From assembly GCA_947479915.1 (NCBI GenBank), contig CANKAU010000001.1, forward strand, positions 153,977 through 200,670: a stretch of 46,694 nt of DNA, given 5' to 3'. The stretch comes from Chloroflexota bacterium. GTDB lineage: Bacteria; Chloroflexota; Dehalococcoidia; UBA2979. The first letter of the stretch is position 1. Each line of letters begins with the position of its first letter. Positions 1-9,032 of the stretch are shown piece after piece. Below the pieces are notes generated by a model, which did no database searches, was not told the DNA's origin, and saw nothing but the letters and a program-made list of their open reading frames with translations. The position numbers and the translations under genes were made by a program.

Positions 1-1
1 G

Positions 2-1762
2 AGCAGTCGTCCGTTCAGGCTCGTTCTCGCCCTCGCCGCAATCGTTGGCGTCGTAGTCGTGGGAGTCGTGATCTACCGCCGCTCTGCGAGCACCCAGCAG
101 GCCGCCGCTCCCGCCGGCGCCCCGGTGCCGGTGCAGGTGACTGCCGCCCGCACCGGCGCGATCCGATCCGTCCTCACGTACTCCGGCGCGATTCAGTCGT
201 CGCAGCAGGTCAGCCTCGCCCCGCGCCTCGCCGGGCAGTTGGCCTCGGTCAAGGTCGACGTCGGCACCGCGGTGAAGCCCGGTGATGTGCTCGCCACGCT
301 CGACCCCGGCACGCTGCCCGCGCAGCTGCAGCAGGCGCAGGCCGCGCTCGCGTCGGCGCAGGCGCGCCTCCAGCTGATGCTCGACGGCCCGCGCTCCGCG
401 GACGTTGCCGCCGCGGAGGCGGCCCTGGCGGCTGCCGAGGCGAAGCTCCGCCAGATGCTGAACCCGACGGCCTCGGATCTCTCCGCGGCGGAGTCGACCC
501 TCCGCACGGCGGAGGTCACGCTGAACAACGCGAAGGTGACGGTCGGCACCACGAGGAACGCGCTGAGCGCCGCCCTCAGCTCCTACTGCAACGTCTTCAA
601 TGCGGTGATCGTGAAGTGCGAGAGCCCAATCCCGATCCCGCCCGCGGATCTCGACGCGCTCCAGCGCCACATCGCCAGCAACTCCACGTACGCCCTCAGC
701 ATCGGCGGTACGAGCGGCACGTCGCTCATCACCGCGAACAACGCTTACCTCACCGCGCTCAACAACCAGAACAGTGCAGAGGTCGCCTACGTCGCAGCGC
801 AGGATCGCTACGGCCTCGTCCGCACGCCGTCCGCGACGGACGTCGCGGCGCAGCGCTCGATCGTCGAGACAGCCCGAGCCGCCCTGGATAACCGCAAGCT
901 GCCGTACACCGACGCCGACATCGCCGGCGCGCGCGCCACGGTCGCAGCGGCGCAGGCCGGTGTCGCGACCGCGCGCACGAGCCTTGACCAGACCTCGGTC
1001 GTCTCGCCGTTCGAGGGCATCGTGGCTCAGAAGTTGCTGGACGTCGGAGCTACCGTCTCACCGCAGACGCCCGTCTTCGTCCTGGTGGCGAAGGCCGTCG
1101 AGAGCCACCTGACCGTGGACGAGGCGCGCATCGGCCAGATCAAACCCGACATGGAGGCCGAGGTCACCGTTCCCGCCTTCCCCGGCCGCACGTTCAAGGG
1201 CAAGGTCGCGACGATCGCGCCGCTCGGTGACGCGCGTGCCCACACGTTCGACGTGAAGGTGTTCGCCGAGGATCCGGGCAGCCTGCTCAAGCCGGGCATG
1301 TTCGCGCAGGTCAACGTCATCGTGGCCACGAAGCCGAACGCGATCCTCGTGCCGACCGCCTCGATCGTGCAGCAGGGCAACAACTCGCGCGTCTTCGTCA
1401 TCGCGAACGGCAAGGCCGCCGCGAAGACGGTGAAGCTCGGCATCGCCGACGCGACCAGCACCGAGATCACCGAGGGCGTGGCCGCCGGCGACCAGGTGGT
1501 GACCGTGGGCCAGAACGTCCTCCGTGATGGCCAGGCCGTCGCCATCGCCACCCCCGCTCCCGGCGGCGCCGGTGGCGGGGCCCGGCCGGCCGGCGCATCC
1601 GGTGCCAGCGGCGCCTCGGGCGCGTCTGGAGCCTCAGGTGGTTCGGGAGCTCCGGGTGCCAGCGGGGGATCGGGCGCGCAGGGTGCTCCCACCGGCGGCA
1701 GCGGAGCGACGGGCGGAAGCGGTACCGGCCAGGCACGTCCAACGGGGACCGTCGCGCCGTAG
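2..1762 (+). CDS. RND efflux periplasmic adaptor (HlyD/AcrA family), 5' end outside window
   Basis: Membrane-fusion adaptor that would couple the RND permease encoded just downstream to an exit route. The frame is open from base 2, and the residues before the GTG at 59 form an uninterrupted hydrophobic helix (RLVLALAAIVGVVVVGVVIY). The true start is therefore probably left of the window and the N-terminus is a membrane anchor. Counting from the GTG at 59, a lipoyl/barrel-sandwich half lies near residues 50-80, followed by Ala/Gln-rich coiled-coil segments to about 310, the second lipoyl half (SVVSPFEGIVAQKLLDVGA), a beta-barrel (about 350-425) and a membrane-proximal domain. The last ~70 residues are a Gly/Ser/Ala/Pro-rich tail not usual in AcrA. 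The hairpin region carries an insertion with two cysteines 10 residues apart. The permease starts 22 bases later behind a GGGAGG site, so they form one operon. Family assignment is secure; the substrate is unknown. Confidence 0.9.
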   Translation, partial: SSRPFRLVLALAAIVGVVVVGVVIYRRSASTQQAAAPAGAPVPVQVTAARTGAIRSVLTYSGAIQSSQQVSLAPRLAGQLASVKVDVGTAVKPGDVLATLDPGTLPAQLQQAQAALASAQARLQLMLDGPRSADVAAAEAALAAAEAKLRQMLNPTASDLSAAESTLRTAEVTLNNAKVTVGTTRNALSAALSSYCNVFNAVIVKCESPIPIPPADLDALQRHIASNSTYALSIGGTSGTSLITANNAYLTALNNQNSAEVAYVAAQDRYGLVRTPSATDVAAQRSIVETARAALDNRKLPYTDADIAGARATVAAAQAGVATARTSLDQTSVVSPFEGIVAQKLLDVGATVSPQTPVFVLVAKAVESHLTVDEARIGQIKPDMEAEVTVPAFPGRTFKGKVATIAPLGDARAHTFDVKVFAEDPGSLLKPGMFAQVNVIVATKPNAILVPTASIVQQGNNSRVFVIANGKAAAKTVKLGIADATSTEITEGVAAGDQVVTVGQNVLRDGQAVAIATPAPGGAGGGARPAGASGASGASGASGASGGSGAPGASGGSGAQGAPTGGSGATGGSGTGQARPTGTVAP

Positions 1763-1784
1763 CGTCTGAGCGGGAGGTACGTCC

Positions 1785-4700
1785 ATGGGTCTGACCCGGC
1801 TCTCCATTCAGCGACCGCTCACCATCCTGATGGTGATCCTCGGCATCGTGCTCATGGGCGCGATCTCGTACACGCACCTCCGCGTCGACCGCCTGCCTCC
1901 GATCGACATCCCATTCCTGGGCATCAACGTCTCCTACCCGCAGGCGTCCGCCCAGGACGTCGAACTCCTCGTCACGCAGCCGATCGAGAACGCCGTCGCC
2001 GGCCTGTCCGGCGTCACCTCGGTCTCCTCGAACTCGAGCGAGGGCCGCGCCTCGGTCACGATCCGCTTCGCCAACGGCACGAACATCGACGCCGCCGCAC
2101 TCGAGGTGGGCCGCCGCGTGGCCGCGGTGCGCCGCCAGCTCCCGGCGGACGCCACCGACCCCACGATCTTCAAGGCCGACCCGAACGCCAGCCCGATCCT
2201 CAACATCGCGCTCACCGGCGCGCCGGTGGCCCAGCTCTTCGACCTCGCCAACACCTCGTTGCAGCCGGCGCTCCAGTCGGTGCCCGGCGTCGCCAGCGTC
2301 TCGATCTCGGGCGGTCTGCAGAGCGAGATCCAGGTACAGGTCGACTACACGAAGCTCGCCGCGTACGGCGTGACCATCCAGCAGATCTCAACGGCGCTGA
2401 CCGCGGCGAACGTCACGGCGCCAGTCGGCTCACTGGACCAGGGGACGAAGACCCTGAATATGCGCTCCGTGGGCGCCGTGCAGGAGTTCCCGGCCCTCGA
2501 ACAGCTCGTGGTGCAGCAGACGACGACGGGCGGCCCGGTGCTGCTCCGCGACGTCGCGACGGTGACCGAGGGCTACAAGCAGCAGACGCAGTTCCAGCGC
2601 ATGAACGGCGCCGAGGCCGTAGGCCTCACCGTGGTGAAGCAGTCCGACGCGAACGAGCTGCAGGTCTCCACGGACGTGAAGGACAAGCTCGAGCAGCTGA
2701 AGGCGCTGCTGCCCGAGGGCACTCAGCTCAAGATTACGAACGACAACTCGATCTTCACGCGCTCCTCGCTCGATGCGATCCAGCGCGACCTGGTGCTGGC
2801 GATCCTGCTCGTCGGCATCGTGATGCTGTTGTTCCTGCACCAGTGGCGCAACACCGTGATCGTCCTGCTCGCGATCCCCACGGTGCTCATCAGCACGTTC
2901 CTGTTCATGTTCGCGCTGGGCTTCACGCTGAACATCATGACGCTCATGGCGCTGGCGCTGATGATCGGCATCCTCGTCGACGACTCGATCGTCGTGCTGG
3001 AGAACATCCATCGGCACCTCGAACTGGGCGAGAGTCCGATTCGAGCGGCACTGAACGGCCGCAGCGAGATCGGCCTCGCCGCGATCGCGATCACGCTCGC
3101 GGACGTCATCGTCTACGCGCCGATCGCGTTCGTGTCGGGCACCGTCGGACAGTTGTTCCGCCAGTACGGCCTGACGATCGTGATCGCGACGCTGCTGTCG
3201 CTGCTCGTATCGTTCACGCTCACCCCGATGGTCGCCTCACGCTGGATGAAGCACGAAGAGTCCGAGGGCCACGGCCCGTGGGCGCGCTTCGGCCGCTGGT
3301 GGGACGACCAGTTCGGCCGCCTCGGCTCGCTGACCGCGCGCACTGTCCCGTTCTTCGTGCGCACGCGCTGGCTGGTCACGATCGTCGCCATCGCCATGCT
3401 CGGTGTATGCGCTGCGCTGCTCCAGTTGGGCGCGCTTGGCACCGAGTACGCGCCGCAGGAAGACGACGGTAACCTCCGCGTCTCGCTGAACATGCCCTCG
3501 GGCACCTCGCTCTCCGCGATCGATGACGCCGGGCGGCAGCTCGAGGCCGCGCTCACGACGATCCCGGAGGTGAAGAACGTCTTCACCTCGATCAGCACCG
3601 GCGGTGCCAACCTCGCCGTGGAGATCGGATCGAAACACGACCGCACGCGGTCGGCCTCGGTCATCGCGGACGACATCCGCGCGATCGGCCGCACGATCCC
3701 GGGCGCCCAGGTGTCCGCCTCGATCAACAGCCCGCTGGGCGGTGGTGGCGGCACCAACGCCGTGCAGGTTCAGATCAGCGGCCCGGAGCTCGACACGCTG
3801 ACGCAGATCGCGTCGCAGGTGCAGTCGATCGGGACGAACGTTCAGGCCTTGAGCGCGCTTCAGAGCAACGGCCTGCAGGCCTCGCCGGAACTGCACATCC
3901 AGCTTGACCGCGCGCGCATGGCGCAGCTCGGCGTCACCTCGCAGTCGGTCGCAACGATCCTGCGCACGAGCCTCACCGGCAGCACCGTCAGCGCGCTGCG
4001 CCGTCCGGGGCAGCCGCAGGTCGACATCACGATCATCGGGACGGCGCGGAACCGCGCGAGCCTGAACGACCTCATGGCGGTGCCGGTCGCCAGCGGCTTC
4101 AACGCGGGCGGGGCGGTGAACGCGACGGGCCCCGTCACCCTGGGGCAGATTGCCACAGTCGTACCCGGCAGCGGCCCTGTGCAGATCCAGCGCACCGACC
4201 GCAACCGCACCCTGACCCTTCGAGGTGTCGCGAGCGGCCGGCCGCTCGGCCCCGTGGCCGCTGACCTCCGCGCCGAGATCGCCAAGCTCGAGCTGCCGCC
4301 CGGCTACGCGGTCACCCTGGGCGGGCAGGTGCAGCAGCTGGACGAGGCGCTCGCGTCGCTGTCGCAGGCGCTGATCCTCGCCGTGGTGCTGGAATACATG
4401 CTGCTCGTCGCCCTGTACCAGTCGTGGTTCTACCCGCTGGTTCGCATGATGGCCGTCCCGCTGGGCCTCGTCGGCGCGCTGATCGGGCTGATCGTCACGG
4501 GCAACACACTGAACATCTTCTCGATCATCGGCCTGGTGATGGCGGAGGGTCTCGTCGCGAAGACGAGCATCCTGCTCATCGACTACACCAACACGCTGCG
4601 AGAGGAAGGCATGGAGCGCACCGCAGCGCTCGCCGAGGCCGCCCGCACCCGTCTGCGCCCGATCCTCATGACCTCCGCAACCATGGTGTTCGGCATGTTC

Positions 4701-5012
4701 CCGCTGGCCCTGAAACTGGAGGCCGGCGCCGAGTCACGCGCGCCCATCGCCGTGGTCGTCATCGGCGCGCTGGTGTCCTCCACGTTCCTCACGCTGATCG
4801 TCGTGCCCGCGCTTTACACGCTCTTCGACGACCTGTCGGTATGGGTCGCGAACCTCGGCGGGGCGAAGTCCGGCCCGGGCGATGGACACCACATGGAGCG
4901 CACGGCGCCCCTGATCCACGACGACCCGGAGAACGAGTTCAACCCCGCCCTCGGCGGCGCGATCCTCGCCGACCCGCTGTCGAGCGCCGGCCCGTCGAGT
5001 AGCGGCTCGTAG
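1785..5012 (+). CDS. RND efflux permease (AcrB/HAE1-type)
   Basis: Proton-driven multidrug-type efflux pump, 1075 residues, which is the normal length for AcrB/MexB. It has the expected layout: TM1 at the N-terminus, a large porter loop (about 40-330), TM2-6, a second porter loop (about 560-870), TM8-12 and a short hydrophilic tail. The TM4 proton-relay acidic pair is visible in LMIGILVDDSIVVLENIHRH (about residue 405). GGGFGG-like glycine turns in the loops and the repeat symmetry of the two halves also fit. GGGAGG lies 7 bases before the ATG. No outer-membrane channel gene follows. In a single-membrane host the pump would have to discharge directly outside; this is inferred. Substrate cannot be told from sequence. 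Confidence 0.95.
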   Translation: MGLTRLSIQRPLTILMVILGIVLMGAISYTHLRVDRLPPIDIPFLGINVSYPQASAQDVELLVTQPIENAVAGLSGVTSVSSNSSEGRASVTIRFANGTNIDAAALEVGRRVAAVRRQLPADATDPTIFKADPNASPILNIALTGAPVAQLFDLANTSLQPALQSVPGVASVSISGGLQSEIQVQVDYTKLAAYGVTIQQISTALTAANVTAPVGSLDQGTKTLNMRSVGAVQEFPALEQLVVQQTTTGGPVLLRDVATVTEGYKQQTQFQRMNGAEAVGLTVVKQSDANELQVSTDVKDKLEQLKALLPEGTQLKITNDNSIFTRSSLDAIQRDLVLAILLVGIVMLLFLHQWRNTVIVLLAIPTVLISTFLFMFALGFTLNIMTLMALALMIGILVDDSIVVLENIHRHLELGESPIRAALNGRSEIGLAAIAITLADVIVYAPIAFVSGTVGQLFRQYGLTIVIATLLSLLVSFTLTPMVASRWMKHEESEGHGPWARFGRWWDDQFGRLGSLTARTVPFFVRTRWLVTIVAIAMLGVCAALLQLGALGTEYAPQEDDGNLRVSLNMPSGTSLSAIDDAGRQLEAALTTIPEVKNVFTSISTGGANLAVEIGSKHDRTRSASVIADDIRAIGRTIPGAQVSASINSPLGGGGGTNAVQVQISGPELDTLTQIASQVQSIGTNVQALSALQSNGLQASPELHIQLDRARMAQLGVTSQSVATILRTSLTGSTVSALRRPGQPQVDITIIGTARNRASLNDLMAVPVASGFNAGGAVNATGPVTLGQIATVVPGSGPVQIQRTDRNRTLTLRGVASGRPLGPVAADLRAEIAKLELPPGYAVTLGGQVQQLDEALASLSQALILAVVLEYMLLVALYQSWFYPLVRMMAVPLGLVGALIGLIVTGNTLNIFSIIGLVMAEGLVAKTSILLIDYTNTLREEGMERTAALAEAARTRLRPILMTSATMVFGMFPLALKLEAGAESRAPIAVVVIGALVSSTFLTLIVVPALYTLFDDLSVWVANLGGAKSGPGDGHHMERTAPLIHDDPENEFNPALGGAILADPLSSAGPSSSGS

Positions 5013-5062
5013 CCGCGGCATCCCTGCGCGGGCCGAGGCGCGCTCCTAAGCCTCGACGTGCC

Positions 5063-5068
5063 TACGCT
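5063..5068 (+). promoter_or_regulatory. Candidate -10 hexamer TACGCT upstream of MFS gene
   Basis: TACGCT lies 29 bases before the GTG start at 5098, in the 85-base gap after the RND permease. The same hexamer precedes four other genes in the window. No convincing -35 is seen at 16-18 bases. Confidence 0.35.
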
Positions 5069-5097
5069 GTCGGGCGCACCCGACGATCGAGGTCCGC

Positions 5098-6345
5098 GTG
5101 AACGCTGCCGCCGAGCCCGAGGCCCCCGCGATGCCGACGGCCTCGTCGTACCGCTGGGTCATGCTTGCGCTCATCTGCGTCGCCTACGCGGCCTTCGGGA
5201 TGGTGCAGACCTCGATCGCCCCGCTGATTACGCCGATCCTGCGCGACACGGGGATGACCCGCAGCCAGATGGGCCTCGCGCTGGGTTCCTGGCAGTTCGT
5301 CTACCTGTTCGTCGCGATTCCCGCGGGTGCCATGATCGACCGCTTCGGGCTACGTCGCGCGATCTTCGCCGGCGTGCTCTTCGTCGCCGCGTCGCAGGCG
5401 CTCCGTGCCAGCGCGGTCAGCGAGGTGACGATGCTCGCCGGCGTCATGGTCTTCGGCCTCGGCGGGCCGTTCATCTCGATCGGCGCGCCTAAGCTCACCT
5501 CGACGTGGTTCGGTGAGCACGAGGTCGGCATGGCGCTCGGCATCTACACCGTCTCGCAGTCGATCGGGGCGCTGATCGCGACGTCCTCCGCCAACGCCAT
5601 CGTCATGCCGCTCGTCGGCCAGTCGTGGCGCGCGACCCTGCTCGTCTACGGCGCGATCGCGCTCCTCGCCGGTCTTGCGTGGGTGGTGCTCGCCCGCGAG
5701 CCCGAGGGCGTCGAGCGGACCGCAGCGACCGGCCCCCGCGCGATGCTGGCGGGCTTCGCGAGGCTGCTGCGCGTGCCCCTCGTGCAGATCGTGCTGGTGA
5801 TGGCAGTCGGCGTGTTCGTCTTCAACCACTCGTTCACGAACTGGCTGCCGGAGATGCTGCGCAGCCGAGGCATGGATGGAACCACCGCGGGCGTGTGGGC
5901 CTCGGTGCCCACGATCGTCGCGATCCCCGCCGCGCTCGTCATTCCGAGGTTTACGACGCGGCGTTGGCTGATCCCAGTGCTGGTGCTGGTGTTCGGCGTG
6001 TGGTCGTTGTCCGCGCTCGCCCTGCCGGCCGCCCAGAGCGGGTGGTCGTACTGGCTGATCATGATCGGCCTCGGCATCGGTCGAGGTGCGGCGACGCCGC
6101 TGCTGATGCTGATGCTGCTCCGCTCCAAGTCGGTGGGCGCGGCACTGATGGGCGCGGCCGGAGGCCTCTACTTCACGGCCGGCGAGGTCGGCGGCGTGCT
6201 CGGCCCGTACCTCACCGGCATGCTCGCGGACGCAACCGGGGGCTTCGGCACGGGCCTCGTGGTCCTCGCGGGGGCCGCTGCGACGCTCGCCGGGCTCACG
6301 CTGATCCTGCGAGCCGTCGCCGACCGCCCCGCGCCCGCCCGCTAA
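5098..6345 (+). CDS. MFS transporter
   Basis: Major facilitator superfamily carrier of 415 residues with about 12 hydrophobic segments. The conserved loop 2-3 motif appears as PAGAMIDRFGLRRAI (near residue 78-92), and the two six-helix halves are separated by a hydrophilic stretch near residues 195-215 (REPEGVERTAATGPRAM). The overall look resembles the NarK/CynX-type anion or organic acid carriers, but the substrate is not readable. The GTG at 5098 is the first start in this frame that leaves a short hydrophilic leader before TM1. The gene is separated from the RND operon by 85 bases with its own possible -10, so it is probably independently transcribed. It ends facing the CoA-transferase pair across a hairpin. 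Confidence 0.88.
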   Translation: MNAAAEPEAPAMPTASSYRWVMLALICVAYAAFGMVQTSIAPLITPILRDTGMTRSQMGLALGSWQFVYLFVAIPAGAMIDRFGLRRAIFAGVLFVAASQALRASAVSEVTMLAGVMVFGLGGPFISIGAPKLTSTWFGEHEVGMALGIYTVSQSIGALIATSSANAIVMPLVGQSWRATLLVYGAIALLAGLAWVVLAREPEGVERTAATGPRAMLAGFARLLRVPLVQIVLVMAVGVFVFNHSFTNWLPEMLRSRGMDGTTAGVWASVPTIVAIPAALVIPRFTTRRWLIPVLVLVFGVWSLSALALPAAQSGWSYWLIMIGLGIGRGAATPLLMLMLLRSKSVGAALMGAAGGLYFTAGEVGGVLGPYLTGMLADATGGFGTGLVVLAGAAATLAGLTLILRAVADRPAPAR

Positions 6346-6427
6346 CTTCTGGGCTCCTCGTCGGCCCGCTTGAGGTGATCTGCAGGCGGGCACTCCAACA
6401 AGGAACACATCGCCGCGGGGCGCAGAG

Positions 6428-6450
6428 AGGGGCCGGCAATGCCGGCCCCT
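6428..6450. terminator. Bidirectional hairpin between convergent genes
   Basis: Perfect 10-bp stem AGGGGCCGGC / GCCGGCCCCT with loop AAT, followed on the plus side by TT then CGTG. It sits between the convergent MFS gene and CoA-transferase. The T-tract is minimal, as in many high-GC bacteria. Confidence 0.75.
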
Positions 6451-6478
6451 TTCGTGTGATCGATGCCTGCCGCCGGGG

Positions 6479-7624
6479 CTAGGCCCCGAGCACCTCGGCG
6501 TTGTGCTCACCGAGGCGAGGCGCCGGGAGGCGGATCTCCGCGGGCGTCTCGGAGAAGTCCCACGGCGGGATCAACTGGCCCACCGGGCCGAGGCCCGGCT
6601 GTTCCACGGTGGTGACCATGCCCACGTGCTTCACCTGGGGGTGCTCCACCATCTGGGCGTAGTTGTTCTTCTCGAAGGTCGTCGCGCCGTGGCGACGGCC
6701 GATCTCCAGCACCTCGGCGGTGCTGAACTTCGAGAACGCCTTCTCCCAGACGGGCTTCACCTTCCAGCCGTAACGGCTGCCGGATCCGGCCGGGTCGGTG
6801 TCCACCAGCTGGAACATCGGGTCGTCCTTGACCCACTCCATCTGGAAGTCCTTGTACAGCTCGTCACGCTGCTCGCGCGTCATGCGACCGAGCGTGAACG
6901 ACACCGCGCCGTCCTTCGTGTGGTAGCCCATGTCCGGCGGCTTCATGTAGGAGTCGAGGTGGAAGCCCCACCACTCGTCCGGGTTCGAGAGCGCCGCCCA
7001 CAGCGTGGAGCGCATCGCGATGAGCGTGCCGAACGGGGAGACGTCCACCCGCTGCCCGCCGACGCGGTCCCGCGCGATGAGCGCTGCGCACGTGGCCGAC
7101 AGCCCGTAGATGCCCGAATACATCGTGCCGAGGTCGACGCCGATGCGAACCGGCGGCTGGCCGGGGACACCAAGCGACATAATCGCCTCGGAGGCCATCT
7201 GCGCGCCGAGCTCGCCGTAGGGCGGGTACTCGGCGAGGGGGCCCTCGGGGCCGAACTCGGAGATGTTCAGGACGACGGCCTGCGGGTTGCGGGCCATGAT
7301 CGCGTCTACGGACAGGTCGGGGTGGTCGCTCCAGCCCTCGTCGTGGATGACCACGTCGGCGCTGTCGGTGAGCTTCTTCACCGCGTCCACGCCAGCCTGC
7401 GTGCTCAGGTCGACCGAGACGCCGCGCTTGTTGCGGTTCAGGACGAGGAATGTGATGCCGTAGTCGCCGGCGGTCTTGGAGCCCCACCCGCGGGCGCGGT
7501 CGCCCTCGGCTCGTTCCACCTTCACCACATCAGCGCCGGCGTCGCCCATCTGCATCGCCGCGTATGGTCCGCCGACGCCCTCAGCGAGCTCGACGACCTT
7601 GTAGCCAAAGAGCGGTCCGGTCAC
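6479..7624 (-). CDS. CaiB/BaiF-family (class III) CoA-transferase
   Basis: Transfers CoA between an acyl-CoA and a carboxylic acid (or, in related racemases, uses the CoA-ester). The 381 residues match the family length. The N-terminus LFGYKVVELAEGVGGPYAAM with following DAGADVVKVERAEGDRARGW is the family Rossmann-like CoA site. The segment RIGVDLGTMYSGIYGLSATC aligns with the region bearing the catalytic Asp of formyl-CoA transferase, here the Asp of VDLGTM. The start is GTG at 7624, directly abutting the TAA of the upstream CoA-transferase gene, so the two are translationally coupled. Family members such as SmtAB or BbsEF work as heteromers of two neighbouring genes; that arrangement is possible here but unproven. 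Substrate unknown. Confidence 0.9.
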   Translation of the reverse strand: MTGPLFGYKVVELAEGVGGPYAAMQMGDAGADVVKVERAEGDRARGWGSKTAGDYGITFLVLNRNKRGVSVDLSTQAGVDAVKKLTDSADVVIHDEGWSDHPDLSVDAIMARNPQAVVLNISEFGPEGPLAEYPPYGELGAQMASEAIMSLGVPGQPPVRIGVDLGTMYSGIYGLSATCAALIARDRVGGQRVDVSPFGTLIAMRSTLWAALSNPDEWWGFHLDSYMKPPDMGYHTKDGAVSFTLGRMTREQRDELYKDFQMEWVKDDPMFQLVDTDPAGSGSRYGWKVKPVWEKAFSKFSTAEVLEIGRRHGATTFEKNNYAQMVEHPQVKHVGMVTTVEQPGLGPVGQLIPPWDFSETPAEIRLPAPRLGEHNAEVLGA

Positions 7625-8839
7625 TTACGCCTCCTGCTTCGCGGGAGCGGGAGTCGCAGCGCCGCGGCCGGCGGCCAGCTCGCGGAGGATGTCCTCGTTG
7701 TGCTCGCCGATCTCAGGGGTGGTGAACCACGTCGTCGGGGTCTTCGAGAAGTGGTACGGCGCACCGCCGGTCCACACCTCGCCCCAGAAGGCGTTCGACG
7801 GAACAAGGTTGATGTAGCCGTTCGCGCGCACCTGCTCGTGGTATCGCAGCTCGTCCCAACGCATGGGCCAGCCGTACGGCAGCTTGTTGCGGCGGAACTG
7901 GAGCACCCAGTAGTCGAGCGGGAACTCCTTGAAGCGCGGCTCGAGGATCGCGTGCAATTCGGAGCGGTGGTCGACGCGGTCCGCGTTCGTGGCGAAGCGC
8001 GGGTCGGTCTTCAGCTCCGGCATGCCGACGACGTCGCAAAACGTGGCCCACTCGGCTTCGCTCGTCGCAGCGACGGCGACCTGGCGGGTGTCGCCGGTCT
8101 CGAACGCACGGTCCGGAGCGACGACCTGCGCCGCGCTGCCGAGGCCCGGGTTGATCGTCTTGCGAGCGAGGTACTCGCCGATGCGCGCGCTCTGCAGGTG
8201 GGTCGTCGCGCGCAGCATCGAGATGTCGATGCGCTGGCCCTTGCCGGTGCGCTTGCGGCCCACGAGCGCAAGCAGGATGGCCTGCGTCGCGTAGTTGCCG
8301 GTGCTGGCGTCCATCTGCGTGGAGTGGCGGTACAGCTCACCCTCGGTCGCGCCTTCGACGCCGTTCGTCGTGGACATGCCGGTGAAGTGGTTGATCTGGC
8401 CGTCGGCGCCGGGCAGTTCGCGCATCGGGCCGTCCTGGCCCCAGCCCGTGACCGTGCAATAGACGATGCCGGGGTTGATCTTCGACAGCGTCTCGTAGTC
8501 GACGCCGAGGCGGCCGGCGACGTCCGGCCGCATGTTCATGAGGAAGACGTCGCAGGTCTTCAGGAGCTCGTACGCGTTGGCGCGATCCTCCTGCGACTTC
8601 ATGTCCAGCGTGAGACCACGCTTGTTCATGTTCCAGGAGATGTAGCCGATGGATGTACCGTTGATGGACGGGGGTACGCCGCCACCGGGGCGATCAGCAC
8701 CCGGCATGGTGCGCGGCTGGGGCGGCTCGATGTGGATGACGTCAGCGCCCATCGCGCCGAGGTTCATCGCGCACCAGGGGCCGACCATCGCGAGCGTCAT
8801 ATCGAAGACGCGAATCCCCGCGAGCGGACCTTCAGACAT
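7625..8839 (-). CDS. CaiB/BaiF-family (class III) CoA-transferase, upstream partner
   Basis: Second class III CoA-transferase, 404 residues from the ATG at 8839. I chose this start because GGAGG lies 8-10 bases upstream and the family N-terminus (MSEGPLAGIRVFDMTLAMVG) begins here; the longer open frame to 9073 is unlike the family. The motif TQMDASTGNYATQAILLAL contains the expected catalytic Asp region, and QRIDISMLRATTHL follows as in homologues. A short Ala/Pro-rich tail ends the protein. It is the first gene of a two-gene minus-strand operon and stops immediately before the GTG of the next. A TATGCT-like -10 lies upstream on the minus strand. The pair may form a heteromer acting on one acid (inference). 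Confidence 0.9.
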   Translation of the reverse strand: MSEGPLAGIRVFDMTLAMVGPWCAMNLGAMGADVIHIEPPQPRTMPGADRPGGGVPPSINGTSIGYISWNMNKRGLTLDMKSQEDRANAYELLKTCDVFLMNMRPDVAGRLGVDYETLSKINPGIVYCTVTGWGQDGPMRELPGADGQINHFTGMSTTNGVEGATEGELYRHSTQMDASTGNYATQAILLALVGRKRTGKGQRIDISMLRATTHLQSARIGEYLARKTINPGLGSAAQVVAPDRAFETGDTRQVAVAATSEAEWATFCDVVGMPELKTDPRFATNADRVDHRSELHAILEPRFKEFPLDYWVLQFRRNKLPYGWPMRWDELRYHEQVRANGYINLVPSNAFWGEVWTGGAPYHFSKTPTTWFTTPEIGEHNEDILRELAAGRGAATPAPAKQEA

Positions 8840-9032
8840 GGATTGTTCCTCCACCCTCCAGCACGGCTCCCCCTCCGCAAGCGCAGAGCGCCGGGCGCCC
8901 GCAGCATAAACCTGCTCATACGGTCCTACCAGAGCGCCGTGGAGAGGGATCCGCGGGGAGGTTTGGTGCGTATTCCGTGCAGGCGCCACCGGAGAATCCG
9001 GCGGCAAGGACCCCACGGAGCGTACGGCACTC

